A stretch of 38,897 bases of DNA from Clostridiales bacterium. GTDB taxonomy: Bacteria; Bacillota; Clostridia; Lachnospirales; Lachnospiraceae. The translations under genes were made by a program, and so were the position numbers. The stretch spans positions 1-38,897 of the forward strand of contig JAAYSQ010000264.1 of assembly GCA_012523925.1 (NCBI GenBank). Reading direction: 5' to 3'. Positions 1 to 9,126 of the stretch are shown here, one piece after another (positions within the stretch are counted from its first letter, which is position 1; each line of letters starts with the position of its first letter). The notes below the pieces were generated by a model that was given only the letters and a program-made list of their open reading frames with translations, made no database searches and was not told the DNA's origin.

Positions 1-62
1 CAAGTATGAACATTTACACGAGCAAGCTCGTAAAATGCTCTTACTCGTATTGACTAATCTGC

Positions 63-1943
63 TTATCGTGAAAATTGTGACTGATATAGTTTGGCGTAGA
101 AACCGTTTTGGGATAGTAGGGTTTCGTGGTTGCCTTGTTCTACGATATCACCTTCGTTCATTACTAGGATGAGATCAGCATCGCGGATTGTTGATAGGCG
201 ATGTGCGATGATGAAGCTGGTTCTTCCTCTCATTAAGGTGTCCATTGCTTTTTGAATTAGGATTTCCGTCCTGGTATCTACTGAGCTGGTCGCTTCATCC
301 AGGATTAGAATCTTAGGATCTGCGAGTATTGCACGAGCAATGGTTAATAACTGCTTCTGGCCTTGGGATACATTATTTGCTTCCTCATTCAGTACCATCT
401 GATAACCATCTGGTAATGTTGAGATAAAGTGATGTACATGGGCAGCTTTAGCAGCCTTTATTACTTCCTCATCGGAAGCATCAAGCTTACTGTAGCGTAT
501 GTTGTCCATAATGGTTCCGTTAAATAACCAGGTATCTTGAAGAACCATACCGAACATTTTTCTTAGCTCGCTTCGATTAAAGTCATTTATATTTTTCTGA
601 TCAATCCTTATTTCGCCACTGTTGATATCATAGAAACGCATTAATAACTTTACAATAGTGGTTTTACCTGCTCCGGTAGGGCCAACGATTGCAATCTTTT
701 GACCTTTGGATACTTTTGCACTAAAGTCATTAATGATAATTTTATCTGGAGTATATCCAAAACGAACATTTTTAAATTCTACATTTCCTTCTAAGCCACT
801 GATGGACAATGGATCTGTTGTAGTTGGTTGTTCCTCCTCTGCTTCCAAGAATTCAAATACACGCTCAGCAGCTGCTGCAGTGGATTGAAACATATTCGCA
901 ACCTGTGACAGCTGAGTGATTGGCATTGTGAAATTTCTAATATACTGAAAGAAGGATTGGATTTGACCAATTTCTATCTTACCACGGATGGTTAGATAGC
1001 CGCCGAGGATAGCAACACCTACATAACCTAAGTTGCTAACAAAGCTCATAATAGGATGCATAAGTCCTGATAGGAACTGGGATTTCCAAGCAGACTCATA
1101 TAATTTGTCATTGTGTTCATTAAAGGTATTAGTAACATCATGCTCTTTATTATATGCTTTAATAATTATATGTCCGCCATATACTTCTTCTACATGTCCA
1201 TTTACATGTCCAAGATATTCCTGCTGTTGCTTGAAATATTTCTGTGATTTCTTAACAACAAAACTTACAATTGTAATAGAAATCGGTACAATCAGCAATG
1301 CTAGGAAGGTCATAGACAAGCTGATCCGTATCATCATTATTAGGACACCAACGATTGTGATAGCAGAGGTAACTAATTGGGTTAAACTTTGGCTTAAACT
1401 TTGGCTTAAGGTATCAATATCATTGGTAACCCTGGATAGGATTTCTCCATGGCTCATTTGATCAAAGAAATTCATTGGAAGACGATGAATTTTCTCTGAG
1501 ATTTCCTTACGGAACTTATAGGAAACTTTATGAGAAATACTAGTCGTAATTAATCCTTGAATGAAGGAGAATACGCTGCTCGCTGTATATAAAATAATTA
1601 ATGTAATTAATAATTTACCCAAGGCGTTAAAATCTACACCAGGACCTCCACCGATTTTACTGATAATACCTTCTGTTATCTTAGTAGTGGCATTACCGAG
1701 TACCGTTGGACCAATGATGAAAAAGATGGTACTTCCAATAGCAAATAGAAGTACGATGATAAATTGTAACTTGTACTGGGATAAGGTATTAATCAACTTT
1801 TTCATAGTACCCTTAAAGTCTTTGGCTTTTTCCCCGGGATGCCCCATGGGGCCATGGCCTCTAGCTTTAGGACCACGTTTCACCATACTCTTATCTTTAT
1901 CATCATGGAAAGAGGTATGCGCATTTTTGTTATTATTCTTCAT
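63..1943 (-). CDS. ABC exporter half-transporter (TMD-NBD), canonical subunit
   Basis: Type-IV ABC exporter subunit of 626 residues: a charged N-terminal tail (about 45 residues), a six-helix membrane domain, then an ATPase domain. Visible motifs are Walker A GPTGAGKTT (about residue 421), signature VSQGQ (about 525, a variant of LSGGQ), Walker B ILILDEATSSVD with the catalytic Glu, and the H-switch IAHRLSTI. The chosen start (ATG at 1943) has AAAGGAGG about 6 nt upstream; a longer frame reaches 1997 but has no comparable site. The start overlaps the stop of the upstream partner by 11 nt, so translation is probably coupled. With that partner it should form a heterodimeric exporter like TM287/288, LmrCD or BmrCD, which supply family knowledge for drug or lipid export. 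The substrate cannot be told from sequence. Confidence 0.93.
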   Translation of the reverse strand: MKNNNKNAHTSFHDDKDKSMVKRGPKARGHGPMGHPGEKAKDFKGTMKKLINTLSQYKLQFIIVLLFAIGSTIFFIIGPTVLGNATTKITEGIISKIGGGPGVDFNALGKLLITLIILYTASSVFSFIQGLITTSISHKVSYKFRKEISEKIHRLPMNFFDQMSHGEILSRVTNDIDTLSQSLSQSLTQLVTSAITIVGVLIMMIRISLSMTFLALLIVPISITIVSFVVKKSQKYFKQQQEYLGHVNGHVEEVYGGHIIIKAYNKEHDVTNTFNEHNDKLYESAWKSQFLSGLMHPIMSFVSNLGYVGVAILGGYLTIRGKIEIGQIQSFFQYIRNFTMPITQLSQVANMFQSTAAAAERVFEFLEAEEEQPTTTDPLSISGLEGNVEFKNVRFGYTPDKIIINDFSAKVSKGQKIAIVGPTGAGKTTIVKLLMRFYDINSGEIRIDQKNINDFNRSELRKMFGMVLQDTWLFNGTIMDNIRYSKLDASDEEVIKAAKAAHVHHFISTLPDGYQMVLNEEANNVSQGQKQLLTIARAILADPKILILDEATSSVDTRTEILIQKAMDTLMRGRTSFIIAHRLSTIRDADLILVMNEGDIVEQGNHETLLSQNGFYAKLYQSQFSR

Positions 1944-4176
1944 AGTCAAGCTCCTCCTTTGATAATTGGGATGATGCGATTTGTCGGTAGGTTTCACATG
2001 TTCTTAAGAGCTCTTTATGGGTTCCTTTGCCCACGATGCGTCCCTCATCGAGAACAATGATTTGCTCCGCATTCATAATGGTACTTACCCGTTGTGCAAC
2101 AATGATAAGGGTACGATCCGATAGTTCTTGCCTTAAGGTTTTACGCAGGGTGGCATCCGTCTGGTAATCCAAGGCGGAGAAACTGTCATCAAAAATATAT
2201 ATTTGTGGATCTTTTGCAATTGCTCTAGCGATAGATAAGCGTTGTTTCTGACCGCCGGATACATTTGTTCCGCCTTGTGCAATTGAGGCTTGGTAACCAT
2301 CTTGCATTTTATCAATAAACTCACTGGCTTGTGCGATGCGGGCAGCACGTTTCATTTCTTCTTCCGTCGCATTCGGTCTGCTAAATTTGATATTAGATTC
2401 TATGGTTCCGGTAAATAGTACACCTTTTTGCGGTACTAATCCTATCTGTTCTCTAAGATTATGTTGCTTCATATCGCGAATATCGATGCCATTTATACGT
2501 ATGCTTCCCTGGGTGACATCATAGAAGCGAGGGATTAAGTTGATTAAAGTTGACTTACCACTGCCGGTACTACCGATAATTGCAGTAGTCTCGCCGGGCT
2601 TAGCTGTAAAATGAATATCCGAAAGTACATCTGCTTCCGCATTGGGATAACGGAAATGTACATGGTCAAATTCCACGATACCATTTGCGCTATGAAGTGG
2701 CTTTGCGCTTTGTGGATCATGTATGGAGGGAGTCGTGGAAATGATTTCATCAATACGTTTCGCAGATACACTAGCTCTGGGGAGCATGATGGATATCATT
2801 GTCATCATAAGGAAAGACATGATTATTTGCATAGTATATTGTATAAAGGCAATCATATCACCAACCTGCATGGTTCCACTATCGATTTTATCTGCACCAA
2901 CCCAGATAATAAGGATAGATATCAAATTCATAATTAGCATTAAAGCAGGCATAAGAAAGTTCATAACACGGGTTACAAATATGCTATTTCTTGTCAGATC
3001 TATATTTGCAATATCGAATCTTTCCTTTTCATGTTCTTCCGTACTGAAAGCACGGATAACCGGCAAGCCTGTAATAATCTCACGCATAACAAGGTTAATT
3101 CGATCGACCAATTTCTGCATCCGTTTAAATTTTGGCATAGTAATAATCATTAGTACAAGAATAATCGCAAAGATTATTGATACACCAAGGGCTAATATCC
3201 AAGTCATGGAAGTATTCGTCTGCAGAACCTTGAAAATTCCTCCTATTGCTAAGATTGGAGAGTAGATTACGATACGAATCAGCATTACAATCATGGACTG
3301 AATCTGCTGAATATCATTGGTACTGCGGGTGATAAGGGATGCGGTAGAAAAACGATCCATTTCCCTATTGGTAAAGGAGAGTACTTTATCAAATACCCTA
3401 CTACGCAAATCTTTACCCAATTTACCTGCAATTCTTGCTCCAAATAAGGTTACAAGAATGGAAATTATCATTATAATTAGTGCAAGAGCTACCATCTTTG
3501 CACCAACAAATAAGATATATCGATTCTGTATACTAGCTAGATCGATACCGATGGTTTCGTATTCTGCTTTCACATAGGCGATTGCTACTTGAGAAACCAT
3601 CATTTCCGGTATCTGTGATACTTTCTCTTTAATTGTCTTTATCATACTTAACCGAGCTTCGTCTGGAAGCATAGGTAGCATTGTGAATAAATCGGTTTCG
3701 CCTGGTAATTGCATAGAGGAGGAATCGGCAAATAGCTGGGATTGCATTTGCTCCGCTGTTTCACCGCTGGTACTACTTATGTATACCAGCATCATGGGTA
3801 TCGCATAAGCATCAGCTAATTGAGTTTCTTCCTTTCCGTCCCATAGATAAAGGGGTTCGGTATTTAAAAGAGGGTAGTCCTCTACATAATCGGACCAATC
3901 TTTCTCATTGAAATTCTCTTTCTTAAGAAGTGTGTAATGATTGAATACGGTTTCCTTTTCCTCTTCCTCCATCAGCATAGTAAGCATATCTATTTCTGAT
4001 GCCCGGATAACCTTAGGGACATTACTATCAATTCCATTTTGCATGATACCAACATTTACTATGTTTGAAGTATAAGCAGGTAAAGATAGATCGCAAATTG
4101 CCTGAATTGCAAGAAGTACAAATACAGTAACAATTGCGAAAACCGATCCTTTCAAATATTTAATAAACTTAAGCAT
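1933..4176 (-). CDS. ABC exporter half-transporter with degenerate ATP site and large extracellular loop
   Basis: Partner subunit of the preceding exporter, 747 residues from the ATG at 4176, which follows GGAAAGGGCG; the frame is open to 4215. Membrane helix 1 (about residues 10-37) and helix 2 (about 220-246) are separated by some 180 mostly polar residues, far longer than the usual short loop, so an extracellular domain is likely. The ATPase domain has Walker A GSTGSGKST and signature NVSGGQ. Its Walker B reads IYIFDDSFSALD, with Asp in place of the catalytic Glu, and the H-switch reads VAQRVSTI, with Gln in place of His. These are the changes expected in the subunit that carries the non-hydrolytic site of a heterodimeric exporter. 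It is first of the pair, and the aminotransferase-like gene lies 107 nt upstream with no visible terminator between. Confidence 0.93.
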   Translation of the reverse strand: MLKFIKYLKGSVFAIVTVFVLLAIQAICDLSLPAYTSNIVNVGIMQNGIDSNVPKVIRASEIDMLTMLMEEEEKETVFNHYTLLKKENFNEKDWSDYVEDYPLLNTEPLYLWDGKEETQLADAYAIPMMLVYISSTSGETAEQMQSQLFADSSSMQLPGETDLFTMLPMLPDEARLSMIKTIKEKVSQIPEMMVSQVAIAYVKAEYETIGIDLASIQNRYILFVGAKMVALALIIMIISILVTLFGARIAGKLGKDLRSRVFDKVLSFTNREMDRFSTASLITRSTNDIQQIQSMIVMLIRIVIYSPILAIGGIFKVLQTNTSMTWILALGVSIIFAIILVLMIITMPKFKRMQKLVDRINLVMREIITGLPVIRAFSTEEHEKERFDIANIDLTRNSIFVTRVMNFLMPALMLIMNLISILIIWVGADKIDSGTMQVGDMIAFIQYTMQIIMSFLMMTMISIMLPRASVSAKRIDEIISTTPSIHDPQSAKPLHSANGIVEFDHVHFRYPNAEADVLSDIHFTAKPGETTAIIGSTGSGKSTLINLIPRFYDVTQGSIRINGIDIRDMKQHNLREQIGLVPQKGVLFTGTIESNIKFSRPNATEEEMKRAARIAQASEFIDKMQDGYQASIAQGGTNVSGGQKQRLSIARAIAKDPQIYIFDDSFSALDYQTDATLRKTLRQELSDRTLIIVAQRVSTIMNAEQIIVLDEGRIVGKGTHKELLRTCETYRQIASSQLSKEELDYEE

Positions 4177-4282
4177 AATTTCGCCCTTTCCATTTTGTAT
4201 AGTATCATTTGTCAAATTAGTATATCGAAATAAGATTAATACGGATATATATGGAAGTCAAATTAAAAATTTCTTAAGAAAT

Positions 4283-5380
4283 CTATTTTAACATATCAAA
4301 TAATACTTCCAGCAGTGCATCATTTAACTCAGGTGTCATAAAGCAGAAACGTATATATTTATTATCCAAGAAGGGGAAAGTGGAACAGTCACGGATCATT
4401 AAGCCCTTCTGGATGGCGGCTTCGAATATATCCATAGACGTAACATCTTCCTTCTCTATCCTAACTAATATAAAATTGGCTGTAGGTGGATAGTAAGTTA
4501 GGTTTTTATTAGAAGCTAGGATTTTACATATACGACTACGCTCAGCAGCAATGAGTGCTCTGGTATCCTTAATATATTTCTCATCTGTGAACATGATTTC
4601 TCCTGCGACCGCAGCTAAAGAATTAATGGTCCATGGATTTTTCCTCTGATTAATCTCCTTTAGCAAGTCTAAGTTTCCGCAGATGGCATAACCAAGACGA
4701 AGCCCTGGTGCTGCAAAGAATTTTGAAATGCCCCGAAGTATAATAATATTATTATAATAATTGGTGAGAGGGATTGAGGTAATCTCCTTCACATCCTCTG
4801 CAAACTCCACATAGGTTTCATCAACCATGACAAAGATACCTTTTTGTTTACAGATATCAAGAATCTTACGCATATTATTCCTAGTAATAGCTGTAGAGGT
4901 TGGGTTGTTGGGGTTACATATAATCAATAAATCAATCTCATTGGTCAGAGTTTTCTCAAGGCTTGTAAGATCAAGGGTGAAGTTGTTTTTCTCCTCTAGC
5001 CTATAATAAAGTGTGCTACCTCCTCCAAGTGTAACCTCCCGTTCATATTCGGAATATGTGGGGCCTATAATTAAGGCTTTTTTAGGTTTTTTAATCTGTA
5101 TGAATAGAGAGATAAGTTCAGTAGAACCGTTGCCTACAATAATATGGTCAACATCCGCTTGTACATAGCCAGCAATATGCTGTCGTAGGGATGTATATTC
5201 TCTATCCGGATATCTCGTAATAGAATCAATACGCTCAGCCAAGCTTGTCTTTAGTTTTGGAGAAATACCCAAGGGATTTACATTGGCTGCAAAACTAACG
5301 ATATCTTCTTTTTTTATACCATATACTTTTTCTATAGTTTCTAAATCACTTCCATGAAAATGAGTGTTATGCTGTGTCAT
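4283..5380 (-). CDS. Class-II PLP aminotransferase, CobD/HisC-like
   Basis: Fold-type I PLP enzyme of 365 residues. Visible are the substrate-side motif FAANVNPLG (about residues 30-38), NPNNPT (156-161), the PLP-ring Asp and Tyr in VDETY (D187, Y190), and the Schiff-base Lys in SKFFAAPGLRLGY (K220). The opening HGSDLETIEKVYG and the SKFFAAPG pattern resemble L-threonine-O-3-phosphate decarboxylase (CobD) as much as histidinol-phosphate aminotransferase (HisC). No cobalamin or histidine genes lie nearby, so the substrate is open. The length suits either family. It is transcribed away from the large plus-strand operon and could be cotranscribed with the ABC exporter downstream. Confidence is high for the fold and low for the reaction. 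Confidence 0.85.
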   Translation of the reverse strand: MTQHNTHFHGSDLETIEKVYGIKKEDIVSFAANVNPLGISPKLKTSLAERIDSITRYPDREYTSLRQHIAGYVQADVDHIIVGNGSTELISLFIQIKKPKKALIIGPTYSEYEREVTLGGGSTLYYRLEEKNNFTLDLTSLEKTLTNEIDLLIICNPNNPTSTAITRNNMRKILDICKQKGIFVMVDETYVEFAEDVKEITSIPLTNYYNNIIILRGISKFFAAPGLRLGYAICGNLDLLKEINQRKNPWTINSLAAVAGEIMFTDEKYIKDTRALIAAERSRICKILASNKNLTYYPPTANFILVRIEKEDVTSMDIFEAAIQKGLMIRDCSTFPFLDNKYIRFCFMTPELNDALLEVLFDMLK

Positions 5381-5555
5381 TCTTATATTCTTTCCTTTCT
5401 ATAAAAGCTGTTAATTTAGGGTCAAGCATCAAAAGACTTATATGCTGGATTTTTTTTCATATATGCATTATAATTATATTCAATACTATTTGCAAGAAAG
5501 TGCGCCTATAAATATAACCAATCTACCTTTTTTTAATACTACTTGAGGTGATAAA

Positions 5556-8500
5556 TTGAAGGAAAAGATCGAACGTTTCTCAAAAGGGGATTTTGATTAT
5601 AAATTACCTTATATTTATCTTTCCGAGGAAAGCGTTGAATTAACCGTAGAGGCCGGTAAGGTTTATGAGGGGAGTTTTATCGTTCGTAATAGTGCATCGA
5701 AACCGATGAAAGGAATCGTTTGTTCCTCCCATCGGTTATTGACATTGAAAGAACCTACCTTTTCTGGTACGGAAATTGAGATTTTCTATCAATTTAATGC
5801 GAGCAGTCTCGAAAGTGGAGATACCATTCAAGGAGTAATCAGCATTATCAGTGATTGTGGAGAACAGATGATGCATTTTGAGGTTCATGTGGAGGCTGCC
5901 TTCATTATGACCTCCTTGGGTAAAATGAAAGACCTAAATCAATTTACCAATTTAGCTAGGATGGATTGGAGCGAAGCAAAGAAAATTTTTCGGTCGGATA
6001 AGTTCGAACGAATGTTTTTGCAATCTGATAATAGAGTAAGAAAAATCTACCATAATCTATTAAAAAATATCTCAACCAGTCAAGCTTTGGAAGAATTTCT
6101 GATTGCCATTGATAAAAAGTCAAAAGTTCATTTAAGTATTGACAAAAGGGAGTTAAAATACGAAATTAATGAAGATCAGCTTACGGACAAGCTTACCTTA
6201 TCGAAGGAGCAATGGGGGTATGTAGAGATAAAAGTAAGTACCGATGCTGACTTTATCCAACTTGATAAAAAATATATCTGGGGAGACTTTTTCCTCGGGA
6301 GTAATTATTCAATTACATTTATTTTAGATCCTAAGAAAATGCGATATGGCATTAATTACGGACGTATCTGGGTCAAAACAGTATATCAAACGATAGAGAT
6401 ACCGATTATCTGTAGGCGTCATAGAGAAGTTAGGAAGCCAGTTGCCCCGGAGAAGATGCTATTAAAAGTGCAAGCTGCTTTCCATAGGAATTATCTTATG
6501 TTTCGATTGAATCAGATTGATCGTTCCAAGTATCTGGAAGAAAGCTATAAATTACTACAGCATATTCCGGATGAAACCAAAAGCAGTGCGAAAGAATTAA
6601 TATTGGCCCATTTAGCAATCATTACTGGGAATAATGATGAGGCAGAGCAGCTTCTTAATGAGTTGGCTACCAAGGAGACTTCATTACGGAAGCAATCGGT
6701 TATTGCACATAGCGCCTATCATTACCTTAAGGCCTTATATAAAAGGGATGAGGAAACCATTGATAGGGCTGTAGAAAAGATCCGAGCTTTCTATGAAAAA
6801 GGTCATTTTTACTGGCAGCTCCTTTGGTTTTTACTATATATCGATCGACGGTATGAGGGTAATAAGGGTCTTAAGTTAATGGATATTAAAGAGCAATTTG
6901 AAGCTGGGTGTACAAGCCCTATTCTATATTATGAGGCTGCCCTTATTTATAATGATGAACCATATTTACTTCGTGAGCTGACGGCTTTTGAAGTACAAGT
7001 TTTGAATTTCAGTATACGAAATAAGCTTGCCACAAAGGAAACTGCGCAACAATATGCATATCTAGCTAATAAAAAGAAACATTTTTATCCTATTATTTAT
7101 CGTGGGATGGTTGCGCTTTATGAGCAATACTCCATCAAAGAAATTCTCACGGTAATCTGCTGTATGTTGATTAAGGGGATTAAAAAGTCCAACAAATATC
7201 ACCGATGGTACTATTTGGGGGTAATGGAACAACTTCCAATTACAGAACTCTATGAATATTTTATGTACTCCATAGAAGAAACATCTACAGACCCTTTACC
7301 ACAGCAGGTGCTACTGTATTTCATCTATAATAGCAATTTAAATGATAGTAAGAGAGCATTTCTCTATGCATACATAATAAAAAATAAGCAGAAGCATGCG
7401 TCCATTTATAGATCCTATTATAAAAAAATGGAGCTATTTGCTGCCAAACAATTAGAAGCCCATAACATCAACCATAATCTAGCTGTTTTATACCAAGAGT
7501 TTTATGGCAATGGGAGCATACCATCGGAGGTAGCAAGGAATTTACCATTTATAATCTATCGTCATGAGTTTCTATGTAATAACCCTAATATAACAAGTGT
7601 TCGTGTTATTCATGAAGAACTAGACTTAGAAGAAAATATACCAATAAGCGATGGGAAAGCGTATATTGATATCTTTTCTAACAATGTCATGTTATTACCG
7701 GTGGATAGTAATGGAAACAACTATATTGTCACAATTGATTATTCAATACAGCCATTTATGAATCCTGAATTATATGAAGATATTTGTATCGCTTTCAGCA
7801 ATCATCCTAAGTTGTTAATCCATCTGTTTGATAAATATCAAAGTAATCATATCCTTAGTGATTATGCAATTGCTTTAAGAAAGAAAATCCTTTTGGTTGA
7901 AGGGTTAAACAATCTTTACTATTATGACTGTCTGGGAACCCTGATAGAGTACTATAATGAATATTTTAATGACGAGTTGTTAGAGTACTATCTAAAATTG
8001 ATTGATCTTAAAATGGTAGATGCAGAAGCTCGATCACAGCTCTTGGAATATATGATAAAAGGCAGCCTCTACGGTAAAGTGCTAGATGCATTGGAGACCT
8101 TTGGATATGAGAGTGTCCCAGACAATCTTCTTGTACGATTCTGCTCTGGTTGGCTGACAAGTGGCAATGCCCAGCCGAGACAGGAGTTTATTGTGCATCT
8201 GTGTTATTATTTATTTGATAAGAATAAATATGATGAAGCAATACTTGAGTATTTGGTACTTTATTATTACGGAGCTACAAAGGAAATGCTTCGCATCTGG
8301 AAAGCTGCCAAAGGCTTCGAAGTGGAGACTCACGGCTTGGAATCAAGGCTCTTAGTGCAGATGCTATTTACGGAAGGCTATGTGCAAGACAGCTTTCTAA
8401 TTTTTAATGAATATTATAAAAATGTTACAAATCACATGCTTGTAAGAGCATTCCTATCCTTCTATGCTTATAAATATCTAATTCATGATTGGGTAATCAA

Positions 8501-9113
8501 TACAGAGTTATTCCAGATGATGCGAAGAGAAATTAGTTATGAGAAAAATGACCTATGCCTTCTTGCCTGGTTGAAATATAATACCAGTAGAAGTGAATTC
8601 TCAGAAAATGATCTGGTTTTCATTGAGTATCAAATCCATAGATTTGTGAAAGAAGGCATTATCCTTCCATTTTTTGAACAGTATAAAAGTAAGGTAAAGC
8701 TACCTGAGATTGTTATGAATAAATATTTTGTGGAATATAAAACGGATCCGAAAAAACAGGTTTATATCCACTATCGTTTACAGAATGCCAATGACAAAGA
8801 AGAATATATAACAGAACGTATGACCAATGTTTTTATGGGTATTCATGTCAAAGCCTTTGTCCTTTTCTATAATGAAACTCTTGAATATTATATTACAGAA
8901 GAGTCGGGTGAAGAGGTAGTACATCATAAAAGTATCCAAGTACATAATGATAGAGAACCATCGGATGAGGAATCAAGGTATCAACAGATTAATCTTATGC
9001 TTGCCCATAAAGAAATGCATGATGAGACTTCACTTTTAGAGCTTATGGAGCGCTATATGAACGCAGAATATCTTACGTCAAAGTGCTTTCGAGTGCTAGA
9101 TCAGAAAGAGTAA
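5556..9113 (+). CDS. Very large Ig-like/helical-repeat protein (DUF5717-like), first gene of a four-gene operon
   Basis: 1185 residues with no recognised enzymatic motif. The first 290 or so residues look like two beta-sandwich segments separated by a helical stretch (about 130-180, MDWSEAKKIF); the phrases AGKVYEGSFIVRN and YGINYGRIWVKT are typical of Ig-like domains of the ASPM/SPD-2/Hydin kind. The middle and C-terminal parts are helical, rich in Tyr/Leu/Glu, and resemble TPR or HEAT-like repeats. I see no signal peptide or clear membrane helix, so it is probably cytoplasmic. I believe it matches the Lachnospiraceae family DUF5717, from memory only. The start is TTG at 5556, with GAGGTG 5 nt upstream. 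The next gene begins 13 nt after the stop, pointing to one transcript and one complex. A scaffold role is inference. Confidence 0.85.
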   Translation: MKEKIERFSKGDFDYKLPYIYLSEESVELTVEAGKVYEGSFIVRNSASKPMKGIVCSSHRLLTLKEPTFSGTEIEIFYQFNASSLESGDTIQGVISIISDCGEQMMHFEVHVEAAFIMTSLGKMKDLNQFTNLARMDWSEAKKIFRSDKFERMFLQSDNRVRKIYHNLLKNISTSQALEEFLIAIDKKSKVHLSIDKRELKYEINEDQLTDKLTLSKEQWGYVEIKVSTDADFIQLDKKYIWGDFFLGSNYSITFILDPKKMRYGINYGRIWVKTVYQTIEIPIICRRHREVRKPVAPEKMLLKVQAAFHRNYLMFRLNQIDRSKYLEESYKLLQHIPDETKSSAKELILAHLAIITGNNDEAEQLLNELATKETSLRKQSVIAHSAYHYLKALYKRDEETIDRAVEKIRAFYEKGHFYWQLLWFLLYIDRRYEGNKGLKLMDIKEQFEAGCTSPILYYEAALIYNDEPYLLRELTAFEVQVLNFSIRNKLATKETAQQYAYLANKKKHFYPIIYRGMVALYEQYSIKEILTVICCMLIKGIKKSNKYHRWYYLGVMEQLPITELYEYFMYSIEETSTDPLPQQVLLYFIYNSNLNDSKRAFLYAYIIKNKQKHASIYRSYYKKMELFAAKQLEAHNINHNLAVLYQEFYGNGSIPSEVARNLPFIIYRHEFLCNNPNITSVRVIHEELDLEENIPISDGKAYIDIFSNNVMLLPVDSNGNNYIVTIDYSIQPFMNPELYEDICIAFSNHPKLLIHLFDKYQSNHILSDYAIALRKKILLVEGLNNLYYYDCLGTLIEYYNEYFNDELLEYYLKLIDLKMVDAEARSQLLEYMIKGSLYGKVLDALETFGYESVPDNLLVRFCSGWLTSGNAQPRQEFIVHLCYYLFDKNKYDEAILEYLVLYYYGATKEMLRIWKAAKGFEVETHGLESRLLVQMLFTEGYVQDSFLIFNEYYKNVTNHMLVRAFLSFYAYKYLIHDWVINTELFQMMRREISYEKNDLCLLAWLKYNTSRSEFSENDLVFIEYQIHRFVKEGIILPFFEQYKSKVKLPEIVMNKYFVEYKTDPKKQVYIHYRLQNANDKEEYITERMTNVFMGIHVKAFVLFYNETLEYYITEESGEEVVHHKSIQVHNDREPSDEESRYQQINLMLAHKEMHDETSLLELMERYMNAEYLTSKCFRVLDQKE

Positions 9114-9126
9114 GAGGAGAATGTAG

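Noticed and set aside
18-31. Small hairpin ACGAGC/GCTCGT after the ABC exporter gene
   Set aside because: Only six base pairs with a two-base loop and no T run; too weak to call a terminator.
706-4215. Several plus-strand open frames inside the two ABC genes
   Set aside because: They lie antisense to long coding frames with clear motifs, have no ribosome sites or recognisable domains, and are shadows.
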